This document shows positions 47,356 to 56,451 of a DNA stretch of 64,000 bases, in pieces; within the stretch, counting starts at the first letter, position 1, and the number at the start of each line of letters is the position of its first letter. Source of the stretch: an uncultured Bacteroidales bacterium (GTDB lineage Bacteria > Bacteroidota > Bacteroidia > Bacteroidales > FEN-979); contig CAISRB010000024.1 in NCBI GenBank assembly GCA_903887775.1, positions 62,001 through 126,000 of the forward strand. Direction: 5' to 3'. The position numbers were made by a program, and so were the translations under genes. The notes under the pieces were generated by a model, which was not told the DNA's origin, did no database searches, and saw nothing but the letters and a program-made list of their open reading frames with translations.

Positions 47356-48198
47356 ATGCAACCAATTGTTGTAGCGGTCGATTTTTCCAATTCCTCAATT
47401 CACGCTATTGAGTATGCAATCCCGCTTGCCAATAAACTAAAGTGTGACATCGTCCTTGTTTGGGTTGATAAATTCAGCTCCACCGAATCGCTTTACCCTG
47501 ACACTTCAACGGAGAACCGGAATGAAGCGAAGAAACGCTTTGAAGAGATCCTTCTGCAGTTCGGGAAAAAAATGGGAAAGGGGCTGAAAATGGAATTTAA
47601 GCTCAGGAAAGGCAAAGTATTCCATGAGGTTGACACCCTGGCCAAAACACTTGGCGCCCTGCTCGTGATCACGGGAACTCATGGGGTGAGCGGTTTTGAG
47701 GAATTCTGGATTGGCAGTAATGCATTTCGTATCGTAACCTATGCTTCCTGTCCCGTTGTAACAGTGAGGCATGATTTTGATAATAAAAAAGGGATTGAAA
47801 GGATCATCGTACCTATAGATGGCTCCGCCGAAACCATTCAGAAGCTTCCTTTTATCGCCCGCCTGGCAAGGCTCTTTAAATCGGAAGTCCATGTCGTGGC
47901 TACACATTCCAGCCATCTGAACTCGATCCAGAGAATTGCAGAAAAATACCTGCAGATGTCGGTCAGCTATTTCCAGGCAAACGAGATCAGCTGCATTCAG
48001 GACAGTATGGTCTCGAATGATATCACGAAAGCCCTTCTGCAGTATGCCGTGAATGTAAAAGCCGATCTTATCGCTATCATGACCGAGCAGGAAACACCGG
48101 TAAATATATTGCTCGGAGCCCAAGCCCAGCAAATGATAAACCAGTCATCAATTCCAATTCTGAGCATTCATCCGCAGGAACATTTCTGCCTGAAATAA
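47356..48198 (+). CDS. universal stress protein (two UspA domains)
   Basis: VAVDFSNSSIHAIEYA...VITGTHGVSGFEEFWIGSNAFRIVTYASCPVVTVR. Confidence 0.85.
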   Translation: MQPIVVAVDFSNSSIHAIEYAIPLANKLKCDIVLVWVDKFSSTESLYPDTSTENRNEAKKRFEEILLQFGKKMGKGLKMEFKLRKGKVFHEVDTLAKTLGALLVITGTHGVSGFEEFWIGSNAFRIVTYASCPVVTVRHDFDNKKGIERIIVPIDGSAETIQKLPFIARLARLFKSEVHVVATHSSHLNSIQRIAEKYLQMSVSYFQANEISCIQDSMVSNDITKALLQYAVNVKADLIAIMTEQETPVNILLGAQAQQMINQSSIPILSIHPQEHFCLK

Positions 48199-48201
48199 AT
48201 C

Positions 48202-48633
48202 ATGGGAAAGCGCTTCTTCATATTGTTATCACTCTTTATAATTTCTGCCGGATGGCTGAGCGGTTTTGCGCAGGAAGTGCGGATAGACAGTGGGGCCGTG
48301 ACCATATACCAGGATAAACTGGTTGACGAACTTATTCAGAAACAGCTGAAGCTGAACGAAGCAGGAAACAACCAGGATGGTTACAGGATACAGATCTTCT
48401 CTGACTCCGGGAATAATTCAAAGACCAAGGCTCAGGCGGCCATCAACGAATTCCTGGCAAAACACCCGGAGACAAAGGCATATCTTGTTTTTAAATCCCC
48501 GAATTACAAGGTCAAGGTAGGAGATTTCCGCAGCAAACTTGACGCTATAAGGTATCTTAACCAGATTACAGAAGATTTTCCGAATGCATTTATCATATCA
48601 GACCTGATCAATATACCACAAGTTGAACCATAA
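48202..48633 (+). CDS. SPOR domain-containing secreted protein
   Basis: Signal peptide; YRIQIFSDSGNNSKTKAQAAINEF...YKVKVGDFRSKLDAIRYL. Confidence 0.8.
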   Translation: MGKRFFILLSLFIISAGWLSGFAQEVRIDSGAVTIYQDKLVDELIQKQLKLNEAGNNQDGYRIQIFSDSGNNSKTKAQAAINEFLAKHPETKAYLVFKSPNYKVKVGDFRSKLDAIRYLNQITEDFPNAFIISDLINIPQVEP

Positions 48634-48644
48634 AACCTGAGTTT

Positions 48645-49493
48645 ATGAGCAAGATCGTTGTAGCTATTGACTTTTCGGATTGTTCAATCAATGCTTTTCT
48701 GCATGCCCTGAGTATTGCACAAAATACCAGGAGTGACATGATCCTTGTCTGGGTTCAGAAATCTGCAGGCCATACCGATAAATTCGGCGTTTCCCAGGTA
48801 GACCATACAAAGAAGGTTGAAAAGGAATTTCAGGACCTTATTGAAAAATATCAGCCTGAGCTTCCCGGGAATAAGATTACCTTCAGGATCAGACCAGGCA
48901 AGGTCTTCACTGAGATTGCCGAGGAAGCGCGGACAAATAAGGCTTTTATGGTAGTTTGCGGGACTCACGGAGCATCAGGTTTTGAAAAGTTCTGGATAGG
49001 CAGCAATGCAAACCGTATTGTTTCAGCATGTACGTGCCCGGTTATCACGATAAGGGGAGGAGTAAATGTAAGCCGACCGCTGAAAAAAATCGTCATGTCA
49101 GTTGACAGCACGCAGGAAACAAGGCAAAAAGCATCATTCACAGCGATGCTGGCGAAGGCTCATAATGCGGAAATATATATAATCAAGCTTTACTCCACAA
49201 AGACAAAAGCAGTAAGGCAGAATGTAGATCTGTTTACTTCCCAGGTCGAAAGGTTCTTTTCGCAGGAAGGAGTCAAATTCAATACGATCGCTGAAGAAAC
49301 AGAGGACATCCCTGAATCTGTTATCAATTATAGTAAAAAGATTGATTCGAACCTGATCTCTATCATGACCGAGCAGGAATCATCAACATCAACGCTCTGG
49401 CTCGGACCCTATGCCCAACAGATCGTCAACCATTCACCGATTCCCGTACTGAGCGTACATTCCAGGGATGTGTATACGGGACTGGGATTCTAG
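48645..49493 (+). CDS. universal stress protein (two UspA domains), paralogue of 47356-48198
   Basis: VAIDFSDCSINAFLHAL...VCGTHGASGFEKFWIGSNANRIVSACTCPVITIR. Confidence 0.85.
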   Translation: MSKIVVAIDFSDCSINAFLHALSIAQNTRSDMILVWVQKSAGHTDKFGVSQVDHTKKVEKEFQDLIEKYQPELPGNKITFRIRPGKVFTEIAEEARTNKAFMVVCGTHGASGFEKFWIGSNANRIVSACTCPVITIRGGVNVSRPLKKIVMSVDSTQETRQKASFTAMLAKAHNAEIYIIKLYSTKTKAVRQNVDLFTSQVERFFSQEGVKFNTIAEETEDIPESVINYSKKIDSNLISIMTEQESSTSTLWLGPYAQQIVNHSPIPVLSVHSRDVYTGLGF

Positions 49494-49567
49494 CAATGAA
49501 CAAATTACCATGTACAATAAACAAATAGAAGAATTTGAACATCGTATATTGTACATTGTACATCAGA

Positions 49568-50647
49568 TCAGCACCGGTCAATGCAATTCAGATCGGTGAA
49601 TGCAACTTTTAAGCGTTCCACCATCGAAACCTGCGCGCTTCGCAGCCATACCCTGGGGTCATAAAATTTCTTATTCGGTTTATCGTCCCCATCAGGATTG
49701 CCGATCTGGCCCTGGAGATAGCCTTCATTCTTCTTGTAAAATTTGAGTACGCCTTCCCAGAATGCCCATTGCGTATCGGTGTCGATATTCATCTTGACCA
49801 CGCCATACCCTATAGCTTCTGCAATTTTCTCGGGTTCCGAACCTGATCCGCCGTGGAAAACGAAATTTACAGGATTGGGGCCTGTATTGAACTTTTCCTG
49901 GATGTATTTCTGGGAATTGTGCAGGATGACCGGCTGAAGTTTTACATTACCGGGTTTATAGACCCCGTGAACATTACCAAAGGAAGCGGCAATGGTGAAG
50001 TTGTCGCTGATGCTTTTCAGCTGCTCGTAAGCATATGCCACATGCTCGGGCTGGGTATAAAGCCGGGAACTGTCAATGCTGGTATTGTCCACACCGTCTT
50101 CCTCGCCTCCGGTTACTCCAAGCTCGATCTCGAGCGTCATTCCCATTTTACTCATACGTTCAAGATATCGTTTGCAGATGTCGATGTTCTCATGCAGGGG
50201 CTCCTCCGAAAGGTCGAGCATATGGGAGCTGAAAAGAGGTTTCCCATGCTGTTCAAAATATTTTTCACCTGCATCCAGAAGCCCATCGATCCAGGGAAGG
50301 AGCTTCTTTGCAGCATGGTCGGTATGGATGATCACCGGGATGCCATACATATCGGCTATCGTATGAATATGCTGTGCCCCTGAAATACTTCCCCTGATGG
50401 CAACAGATTCTTTTTCGTTTTTCAGCCCTTTGCCGGCAAAAAACACCCCGCCCCCGTTTGAAAACTGCACGATAACGGGAGAGTTCACAATCTTTGCTGC
50501 TTCAAGTACAGCATTAACAGAATCTGAACCAACAACGTTTACTGCTGGAATGGCAAACCGGTTTGCTTTGGCAATACGGAATATTTCCCTCACGGCATCG
50601 CCTGTGGCAACGCCTGGTTTTACTGTATTAAAAATCTTTTCTGACAT
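49568..50647 (-). CDS. fba: class II fructose-bisphosphate aldolase
   Basis: FAIPAVNVVGSDSVNAVLEAA; HTDHAAKKLLPW; LEIELGVTGGEEDGVDN; FVFHGGSGSEPEKIAEAIGYGVVKMNIDTDTQWAFWEGV. Confidence 0.96.
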   Translation of the reverse strand: MSEKIFNTVKPGVATGDAVREIFRIAKANRFAIPAVNVVGSDSVNAVLEAAKIVNSPVIVQFSNGGGVFFAGKGLKNEKESVAIRGSISGAQHIHTIADMYGIPVIIHTDHAAKKLLPWIDGLLDAGEKYFEQHGKPLFSSHMLDLSEEPLHENIDICKRYLERMSKMGMTLEIELGVTGGEEDGVDNTSIDSSRLYTQPEHVAYAYEQLKSISDNFTIAASFGNVHGVYKPGNVKLQPVILHNSQKYIQEKFNTGPNPVNFVFHGGSGSEPEKIAEAIGYGVVKMNIDTDTQWAFWEGVLKFYKKNEGYLQGQIGNPDGDDKPNKKFYDPRVWLRSAQVSMVERLKVAFTDLNCIDRC

Positions 50648-50730
50648 ATATTGATGTTTATGGTTTTACTGATGACCCGATATGTTTATCCGGTCTTGAA
50701 AGATCAAAATTACAAAAAAACCGGCATTTT

Positions 50731-50762
50731 GTTGACAACTACGCTTGTTTTTTATATCTTTG
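50731..50762 (+). promoter_or_regulatory. Bacteroidetes-type promoter (TTG-N20-TATCTTTG)
   Basis: gTTG at 50732-50734, 20-nt spacer, TATCTTTG at 50755-50762, 30 nt before ATG 50792. Confidence 0.6.
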
Positions 50763-50791
50763 AAAATCAGTTAAGTAAATACCATTATGAC

Positions 50792-51535
50792 ATGAAAACA
50801 ATGCTATCAGGGATTATGGCGCTGATAATTCCTGTTTTTGTTGTTGCGCAGACCTCAAAGGATGCACCGGATCTCAGCCAGATCCAGAAGAAAATCAATA
50901 AGATTGAGAATGAGAATACAAAGCTGAAAAATCAGCTGAATAGTGTTCAGAAAACCCTCAATCAGATGACCCAGGCCGAGATCAAAGAACATTCCGATCT
51001 CGCAAAGCATGAATCCCTTGCCAGGGCAAACCAGGACACTGTCAGGATGTATTCAGGCAGGATACAGAAACTGGAAGAAGGCAATGCGGAAATCGAGCAT
51101 GCATTAATGTTGAGAACCATCGGCTTCCTCGTTGTATTCATTTTGCTGATCATCCTTTTAGTATTTGTTGGATTGACCCATATGGGAAAGCAACGCAAAA
51201 GCCTCGAGGAACTTCTTGAAAAAATGAAAGCCCAGAGGGAAGAACGTGAACAACGGGTAGCTGAACTCAGGGCTGATCTTGCACAATCAAAGAATGAAAT
51301 TTCTACCTTGAAGAAAGAAACCGGTGAACGGCTCGCGGCAATGAATGACAATATAGCACATGCCGACAAGAACCTGCAAACCATGCTGGTTGCGAAGATC
51401 GCTGAACTGGGGCAGAAAGTTGCAGATTCAGGAAAAAAGCTCGATGACCAGATCCTCGCTGCTCATAAAAAAACCGATGAGCTGAAAACAGCATTGGCAA
51501 GGGAGATCGAAGCGATACGATCGAAGTTTGAATAA
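50792..51535 (+). CDS. coiled-coil membrane protein of unknown function
   Basis: Signal peptide MKTMLSGIMALIIPVFVVAQ; heptad-rich regions flanking one TM (TIGFLVVFILLIILLVFVGL). ATG 50792 favoured by the promoter position. Confidence 0.7.
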   Translation: MKTMLSGIMALIIPVFVVAQTSKDAPDLSQIQKKINKIENENTKLKNQLNSVQKTLNQMTQAEIKEHSDLAKHESLARANQDTVRMYSGRIQKLEEGNAEIEHALMLRTIGFLVVFILLIILLVFVGLTHMGKQRKSLEELLEKMKAQREEREQRVAELRADLAQSKNEISTLKKETGERLAAMNDNIAHADKNLQTMLVAKIAELGQKVADSGKKLDDQILAAHKKTDELKTALAREIEAIRSKFE

Positions 51536-51644
51536 GAAGCTGAAGGTGTGAAGGATTGATATCGGAAATTATTCTGTAAATCAATCATTTCAATCCTTCA
51601 TACCCACATTTGATTCCGATTTTTCCTATTTTTGCAGTCATTCC

Positions 51645-51721
51645 GGCCCCGTAGTTCAATTGGATAGAATGGCAGATTCCGGTTCTGTTGGTTGAAGGTT
51701 CGAGTCCTTTCGGGGTCACCA
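51645..51721 (+). tRNA. tRNA-Arg (anticodon CCG), CCA encoded
   Basis: GGCCCCGTAGTTCAATTGGATAGAATGGCAGATTCCGGTTCTGTTGGTTGAAGGTTCGAGTCCTTTCGGGGTCACCA folds as a cloverleaf; loop TTCCGGT gives CCG. Confidence 0.95.
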
Positions 51722-51775
51722 AGATGTTCTGGACATATTGATTTTACTAGTGTTTCAGAACACGACAGCTAAAAA

Positions 51776-51798
51776 CTGTCAACTTTTCTGTCAACTTT
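51776..51798 (+). repeat. tandem 11-bp direct repeat CTGTCAACTTT (12-bp spacing) next to tRNA 3' end
   Basis: ctgtcaacttttctgtcaacttt at 51776-51798; preceded by the hairpin gacag-ctaaaaa-ctgtc. Confidence 0.7.
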
Positions 51799-51844
51799 AA
51801 ATCCCCAAACGATTAATTGTAAAGGTTAATTCGTTTGGGGATTT
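51799..51844. terminator. strong hairpin, likely intrinsic terminator
   Basis: aaatccccaaacgattaa ... ttaattcgtttggggattttt inverted repeat with T-tract. Confidence 0.8.
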
Positions 51845-52168
51845 TTCTGTTTAATCCTGTAAACATAAGTAAATTCATGATACCAGAATTTTACGATTCT
51901 TATAATGCGACACTGATGCATTAAAATTTCTTTCTGATAAAATTGACAGGCTTGGCTTAGCATTGTTATCCTATCAACCTTTTCTTACCTGATTTCACAT
52001 GACTCCTCAATTTTATTGGTGTCTCCTTGTTTTACCCCCATTTTTTACAAATTCTTGCTTGGAATCTGTTCATAATTAATTTTGCCACGGCTAATTTTTT
52101 TATGATTTTTTTTCAAGAAAATTCTGCTTCCCTAATTTGCTATGCGATAATCTGTTTCGGGCCAAAAG

Positions 52169-52240
52169 GTTAATAACTGATTAGTCTGGGGTTACTATTG
52201 CTTTACTAATACGTTAATAATCAGTCTGTTGTTAATAACT
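52169..52240. promoter_or_regulatory. repeated GTTAATAA(C)/CTGATTA operator-like elements upstream of phage HTH gene
   Basis: gttaataactgattagtctg (52169-52188), gttaataatcagtctg (52213-52228), gttaataact (52231-52240). Confidence 0.5.
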
Positions 52241-52311
52241 TTATCATCCATGTAATTTCCGGTTTAATACTTTTGCCGCTTGTAAAATTTAATAAAAAAT
52301 ATATACAGCGT

Positions 52312-52491
52312 ATGAGCGAAAAGTCAATAATCGAGAAACCCGTTACAGCATACTATATCTGTAAAATGATAGGAGTCAGCCGACCTGCCCTCCATAAATG
52401 GAGTAAGGCAGGCATTGTCCGCTACCATAAACTTGGGGGCAAGCTTTTTTACTTTGAAAGTGAAGTAATGGAGGACTTAAAAAAATGCTGA
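52312..52491 (+). CDS. helix-turn-helix (MerR/excisionase-like) DNA-binding protein
   Basis: VTAYYICKMIGVSRPALHKWSKAGIVRYHKLGGKLFYFESEVMEDL. ATG 52312 preferred over 52273. Confidence 0.75.
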   Translation: MSEKSIIEKPVTAYYICKMIGVSRPALHKWSKAGIVRYHKLGGKLFYFESEVMEDLKKC

Positions 52492-52580
52492 TTAATCAGT
52501 CGATTAATCTCCAAGAATGGGAGCCTATGAATTTCCAATAAATCAAAATTAACCAAACCAACTAAACCAAACTACTATTT

Positions 52581-52832
52581 ATGAGAATCAGTAAAGAATC
52601 ACTGGCAGAACTAAGAGATAAACTGCCTCGTGGAAGCGCTCAAAAGATAAGAGCGCGACTAATCAAGAAAAATATCCGGTTTACGCAGCAATACATTTAC
52701 CGTTGTCTGGATCCTGACCAGGACGATTACAATCCTACCATCATCGACGAAGCAATTAAACTTGGTGAAGAGATAACAAAAAGTATAAAGGAAAAGGAAG
52801 AAAGAGTTTCACACCTAAGGTACGCGTTCTGA
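52581..52832 (+). CDS. small phage protein, HTH-like
   Basis: 83 aa; ELRDKLPRGSAQKIRARLIKKNIRFTQQYIYRCLDPDQDDYNPTIIDEAIKL; adjacent to the next ORF. Confidence 0.55.
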   Translation: MRISKESLAELRDKLPRGSAQKIRARLIKKNIRFTQQYIYRCLDPDQDDYNPTIIDEAIKLGEEITKSIKEKEERVSHLRYAF

Positions 52833-53029
52833 TGAGAACATTTTCTGCCATGTCCCTACCGGACAAACGGTTAACCATGCAGGCTTACGAACAATTACGG
52901 TCTATGTATAAAACAATTACCGACAAGCCTGGTAACCTGCCTATGGAGCTCAGGGATAAACTATTGCAGCAAACACAACGCTTGCAACAATTGATGGATG
53001 CATTGGAAGCGGAAATATTATCCGAGTAA
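52832..53029 (+). CDS. small phage protein of unknown function
   Basis: 65-aa ORF overlapping the upstream stop codon. Confidence 0.4.
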   Translation: MRTFSAMSLPDKRLTMQAYEQLRSMYKTITDKPGNLPMELRDKLLQQTQRLQQLMDALEAEILSE

Positions 53030-53074
53030 TTCAATCTTCACGAGTTTCCCAAATCCAGACTAACCATTCCAGCA

Positions 53075-53482
53075 GTGAGTAAAGATTCTCAAAGGATAAC
53101 CCATAGCTGCTATGAATCAGCAGGGGAGATGCTCCTTGATAAGATTGCTGAGGTCAACAGCATTTTGATCAAACAGAAGGCCAAGACCGGTGAGACGGAA
53201 TCGTATCGGTTCTGGATCAAGGTTGCCGATGTGATGAAGTTCGCCTGGGATTATATTCAGGATGTTCATTGGATCTTAAGGAAAAACCAAATCCTTGAAG
53301 CAGAAAACAAGTGGCTTAAGGATTGGAATATTGAGTTGTCAAAGCGGCTTGAACACTATGAACTGGTAAGAGAGATGAAGCTTAATGGCCGTTTTGAGGA
53401 AATCGTGAAAAGTGTTGATGAAATGCTCTCTAAAAGAGAACAGCAATCTAACCATATTAAACAAACCCTACCTGATGAATGA
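53075..53482 (+). CDS. phage protein of unknown function
   Basis: 135 aa, GTG start, 8-bp overlap with the downstream helicase gene. Confidence 0.5.
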   Translation: MSKDSQRITHSCYESAGEMLLDKIAEVNSILIKQKAKTGETESYRFWIKVADVMKFAWDYIQDVHWILRKNQILEAENKWLKDWNIELSKRLEHYELVREMKLNGRFEEIVKSVDEMLSKREQQSNHIKQTLPDE

Positions 53483-55580
53483 ATTACCAGATAACCAGGG
53501 AATCGAACTGCCAAATATTGAAATACTTAATGAAGAAGAAGTCCTTCTGTTTGCAGATACAGCCCTGGTAGAGGCCGGTAAAAACCTGACCCGTCGGGGT
53601 GAGGTAATCAATCAGATTTGCGATCTGATCTTTAAAATGGATGATCCTATAAGGCAAAGCATATTTGTTGAGGAGATCTCAAAGCGACATAAAATCTCCA
53701 AAAAGGCAATCACGGACAGGATAAAGACCCTGAAAGATTCAGTCACTGTAATTAAGCAAGATAGCAAGGATGAATTTGAGGGATTCGGCGACATTGACAG
53801 AAAGACAGCACGGAAACTGGGATTCTTTGAACATCGCAATTGCTTTTACTTTTTAACGAAGGATGGCCCATTCAGGGCGTCAAATTTCATCATTCGCCCC
53901 CTGTTCCATATCTATTCAAAGACCGATAACAAACGCCTGGTCGAGATCATCAATGAGGACGATTATAAACGAACGATTGACATACCTTCCAAAAGCTTTG
54001 TCAGCATAGAACAGTTCCAGGCCGCCGTGATCAATGAAGGCAATTTCCTTTTCTTCGGCACAAAATTTCATTTTCTTAAGATCCTGGACCACATCGCCAA
54101 CAAGTTCCCGGTATGCAACGAGCTGAAAACGCTTGGCTGGCAGAGAGAAGGCTTCTATGCCTTTGCGAACGGAATCTTTAATGGTACCTGGCAACCGGTG
54201 GATGAATATGGAATTACAGAACATGCAAAACAAAAGTATTTCTCCCCGGCATATTCCCGTGTTTATAATGAGGTCCGTGAAGATGACGATGATTATGAAA
54301 GCGACCGCTATTTCATCTGGCAGCAGTCCCCGATCACCTTCGGGGAGTGGACCAAGCTCATGATGGATGTCTATGGACCCAATGCCAGAATAGCGATTGC
54401 CTTTGCCATAGCCACGGTCTTCAGGGATCTGATCTATGAGAAATATAAAATATTCCCTCACCTCTTTCTATTCGGTGAGAAACAATCCGGCAAGTCACAG
54501 CTTGCCTGGTCCTTGTCAAACCTATTCTTTAATAATATGCCCGCATTCAATTTAAGCTCAGGAACCCAGGTCGGCTTCCACAGAAAGTTATCCAGGATAA
54601 AGAACGCCCTATGCTGGTGGGATGAATACTCCAATGATATTGATCCCAAACGAATTCAGACGCTGAAAAGCGCTTTTGACGGCATGGGCCATGAAAAAGG
54701 GAAAATGACCAGGGATAATCGCACGGAGGTAACCAAAGTCAACGGTTCTTCCGTGATCAGCGGTCAATACCTGCCCACCGTTGATGACAATGCCCTGTTT
54801 ACCAGGTCCATCCTGCTTTCATTCATCCGGAAGATCTATACGGCAGAACAACTTGCACGCTATGATGAATTGAAAGGCTATGAGCAGCAAGGCCTGAGTA
54901 GCCTTATCGGAGAAATCCTTAAATACAGGAAAGAGATTGATCAGGGGTTCAGCATGATCTTTTCGGACCTGATGGATAAGATCAAAGATGAACTTACCCG
55001 GGAAGGAAAACAGTTTGAGGAACGGCTGGTAAGAAATTTCTGCATCATACTGGCTCCGGTTAAGATCGTACTTAAATCCATGCTGCCCCTTGACCTTAAC
55101 TTCACATTCGAGGAGATCTATGCCCAGGCAAAGATCATGATCACGGAACTTTCCGTGCAGATTTCTTCCAGTGAATCCCTTTCCAATTTCTGGATGATGA
55201 CCGAGTACCTGTTGGATAACAAGCTGATCGAAGCCGGTAAGGATTTTGAAGTGAAATCAATTGCCACAATCAAGGTGACTAATAAGAACTCACAAGCGGA
55301 AACACTGAATTATCCTGAACCAAAAGTGGTTCTGTTCATTCGTTTCTCAAGGATCCATCCTCTGTATATGGAAGGTCATCGGAAACAGTTTGGCAAAAAC
55401 GGTGTTGACCTGGTCAGCCTGATGCATTATATCAAGCATCACCCCAGTTATATCGGATCGATGAGCAGTTACCGGTTCGAAGATTCGATCAGCAGTTGCT
55501 TTGCATTTGATTATGAGACACTAAAGGTCAACCTGCAGCGGTTGCAACGCATTAACGGAGAAGAAGAACAGCCTTTTTAA
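53475..55580 (+). CDS. phage/plasmid-type primase-helicase ATPase
   Basis: Walker A LFLFGEKQSGKSQLAWSL; NALCWWDEYSND; NGSSVISGQYLP...DDNALFTRSILLSF. ATG 53475 (MNELPDNQG) preferred. Confidence 0.75.
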   Translation: MNELPDNQGIELPNIEILNEEEVLLFADTALVEAGKNLTRRGEVINQICDLIFKMDDPIRQSIFVEEISKRHKISKKAITDRIKTLKDSVTVIKQDSKDEFEGFGDIDRKTARKLGFFEHRNCFYFLTKDGPFRASNFIIRPLFHIYSKTDNKRLVEIINEDDYKRTIDIPSKSFVSIEQFQAAVINEGNFLFFGTKFHFLKILDHIANKFPVCNELKTLGWQREGFYAFANGIFNGTWQPVDEYGITEHAKQKYFSPAYSRVYNEVREDDDDYESDRYFIWQQSPITFGEWTKLMMDVYGPNARIAIAFAIATVFRDLIYEKYKIFPHLFLFGEKQSGKSQLAWSLSNLFFNNMPAFNLSSGTQVGFHRKLSRIKNALCWWDEYSNDIDPKRIQTLKSAFDGMGHEKGKMTRDNRTEVTKVNGSSVISGQYLPTVDDNALFTRSILLSFIRKIYTAEQLARYDELKGYEQQGLSSLIGEILKYRKEIDQGFSMIFSDLMDKIKDELTREGKQFEERLVRNFCIILAPVKIVLKSMLPLDLNFTFEEIYAQAKIMITELSVQISSSESLSNFWMMTEYLLDNKLIEAGKDFEVKSIATIKVTNKNSQAETLNYPEPKVVLFIRFSRIHPLYMEGHRKQFGKNGVDLVSLMHYIKHHPSYIGSMSSYRFEDSISSCFAFDYETLKVNLQRLQRINGEEEQPF

Positions 55581-55622
55581 ATTTTTTAGAAATGAGTTTC
55601 CGAAAATTTCAATCTTTTCGAT

Positions 55623-55723
55623 CCTACGTCCTACAAAATAGATTATAATATTAAAAATCAATAATATAGAGTGTAGGAAGCTGTAGGATGTTGTAGGTAG
55701 CTGTAGGACTGTAGGACTGTAGG
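55623..55723. repeat. iteron-like TGTAGG array with AT-rich spacer
   Basis: CCTACG 55623 and CCTACA 55630 (inverted), about 35-bp A/T-rich block, then TGTAGG at 55672, 55682, 55692, 55702, 55710, 55718. Confidence 0.75.
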
Positions 55724-55769
55724 AAGCGGTTTTTCGTGTTTGGCAAACGGTTTTTTAATTTTTTTTCAA

Positions 55770-56012
55770 ATGGGTGAATTAAAGAAAATAGATGGGTATG
55801 GATGGGAATATTATGATTCGGTTCCCGGCGATTTCATCCTGGCCACCCTGGAAGATTTTCATATAAAAGGTGTGAAACGTATTGGCCTTGAATTCCTGAT
55901 TCGCTATGCAGACAAAGAAAAATATCAGGTCTGCATTGTTTCCGAGCGGTTGACCTCTACATTCCTTCTGCCTTTTATTCAAGCAAACAGAGTATTCATT
56001 AAAACATCTTAA
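55770..56012 (+). CDS. phage protein of unknown function
   Basis: MGELKKIDGYGWEYYDSVPGDFILATLEDF..., 80 aa, ATG 55770. Confidence 0.5.
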   Translation: MGELKKIDGYGWEYYDSVPGDFILATLEDFHIKGVKRIGLEFLIRYADKEKYQVCIVSERLTSTFLLPFIQANRVFIKTS

Positions 56013-56014
56013 TA

Positions 56015-56275
56015 ATGTCTTCAATCACGATCAATCAGCTCATTAAGAATACCATTGAACAGAACCGGTATTCTAAACGGAAAGTGGCCACGGCTGCCGG
56101 CATTTCTGAAAAGACCCTTCGGAAGATTCTCAATTCCGATGACATTGACATTTCGGCGTTGTTCCTTCTCAGCCGTGCCATTGGCTTCAAAGTCACCATT
56201 GAATTCTCCAATGACCAGACCAGTATCAAGTTTCCATTAATCCAGATGGACCATGAAGATCCTGCTCAAGATTGA
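56015..56275 (+). CDS. XRE-like HTH protein
   Basis: LIKNTIEQNRYSKRKVATAAGISEKTLRKILNSDDIDISALFLLSRAIGFKVTIEF. Confidence 0.75.
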   Translation: MSSITINQLIKNTIEQNRYSKRKVATAAGISEKTLRKILNSDDIDISALFLLSRAIGFKVTIEFSNDQTSIKFPLIQMDHEDPAQD

Positions 56276-56414
56276 AAAGATACAGGAAATCGTACTGAAT
56301 CTCCTGGTATTTATGGTGTTTCTGGGTCTTATCCTCTTCCCCCTGTTACTGCCTCACCAGCTTGGTGAAATTATCGGCCTTATTGTCAAAGGCTATAAAT
56401 CGATCAATCCTTGA
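56253..56414 (+). CDS. small single-TM membrane protein (53 aa), absent from the supplied ORF track
   Basis: MKILLKIEKIQEIVLNLLVFMVFLGLILFPLLLPHQLGEIIGLIVKGYKSINP; overlaps the preceding gene by 23 nt. Confidence 0.5.
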   Translation: MKILLKIEKIQEIVLNLLVFMVFLGLILFPLLLPHQLGEIIGLIVKGYKSINP

Positions 56415-56451
56415 CCTTTATATTCAGTAGTCACGCAGTTACATTTGCTCT

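Noticed and set aside
52268-52275. TACTTTTG as a -7 box for the prophage early promoter
   Set aside because: No TTTG at the expected upstream spacing; could be chance in AT-rich DNA.
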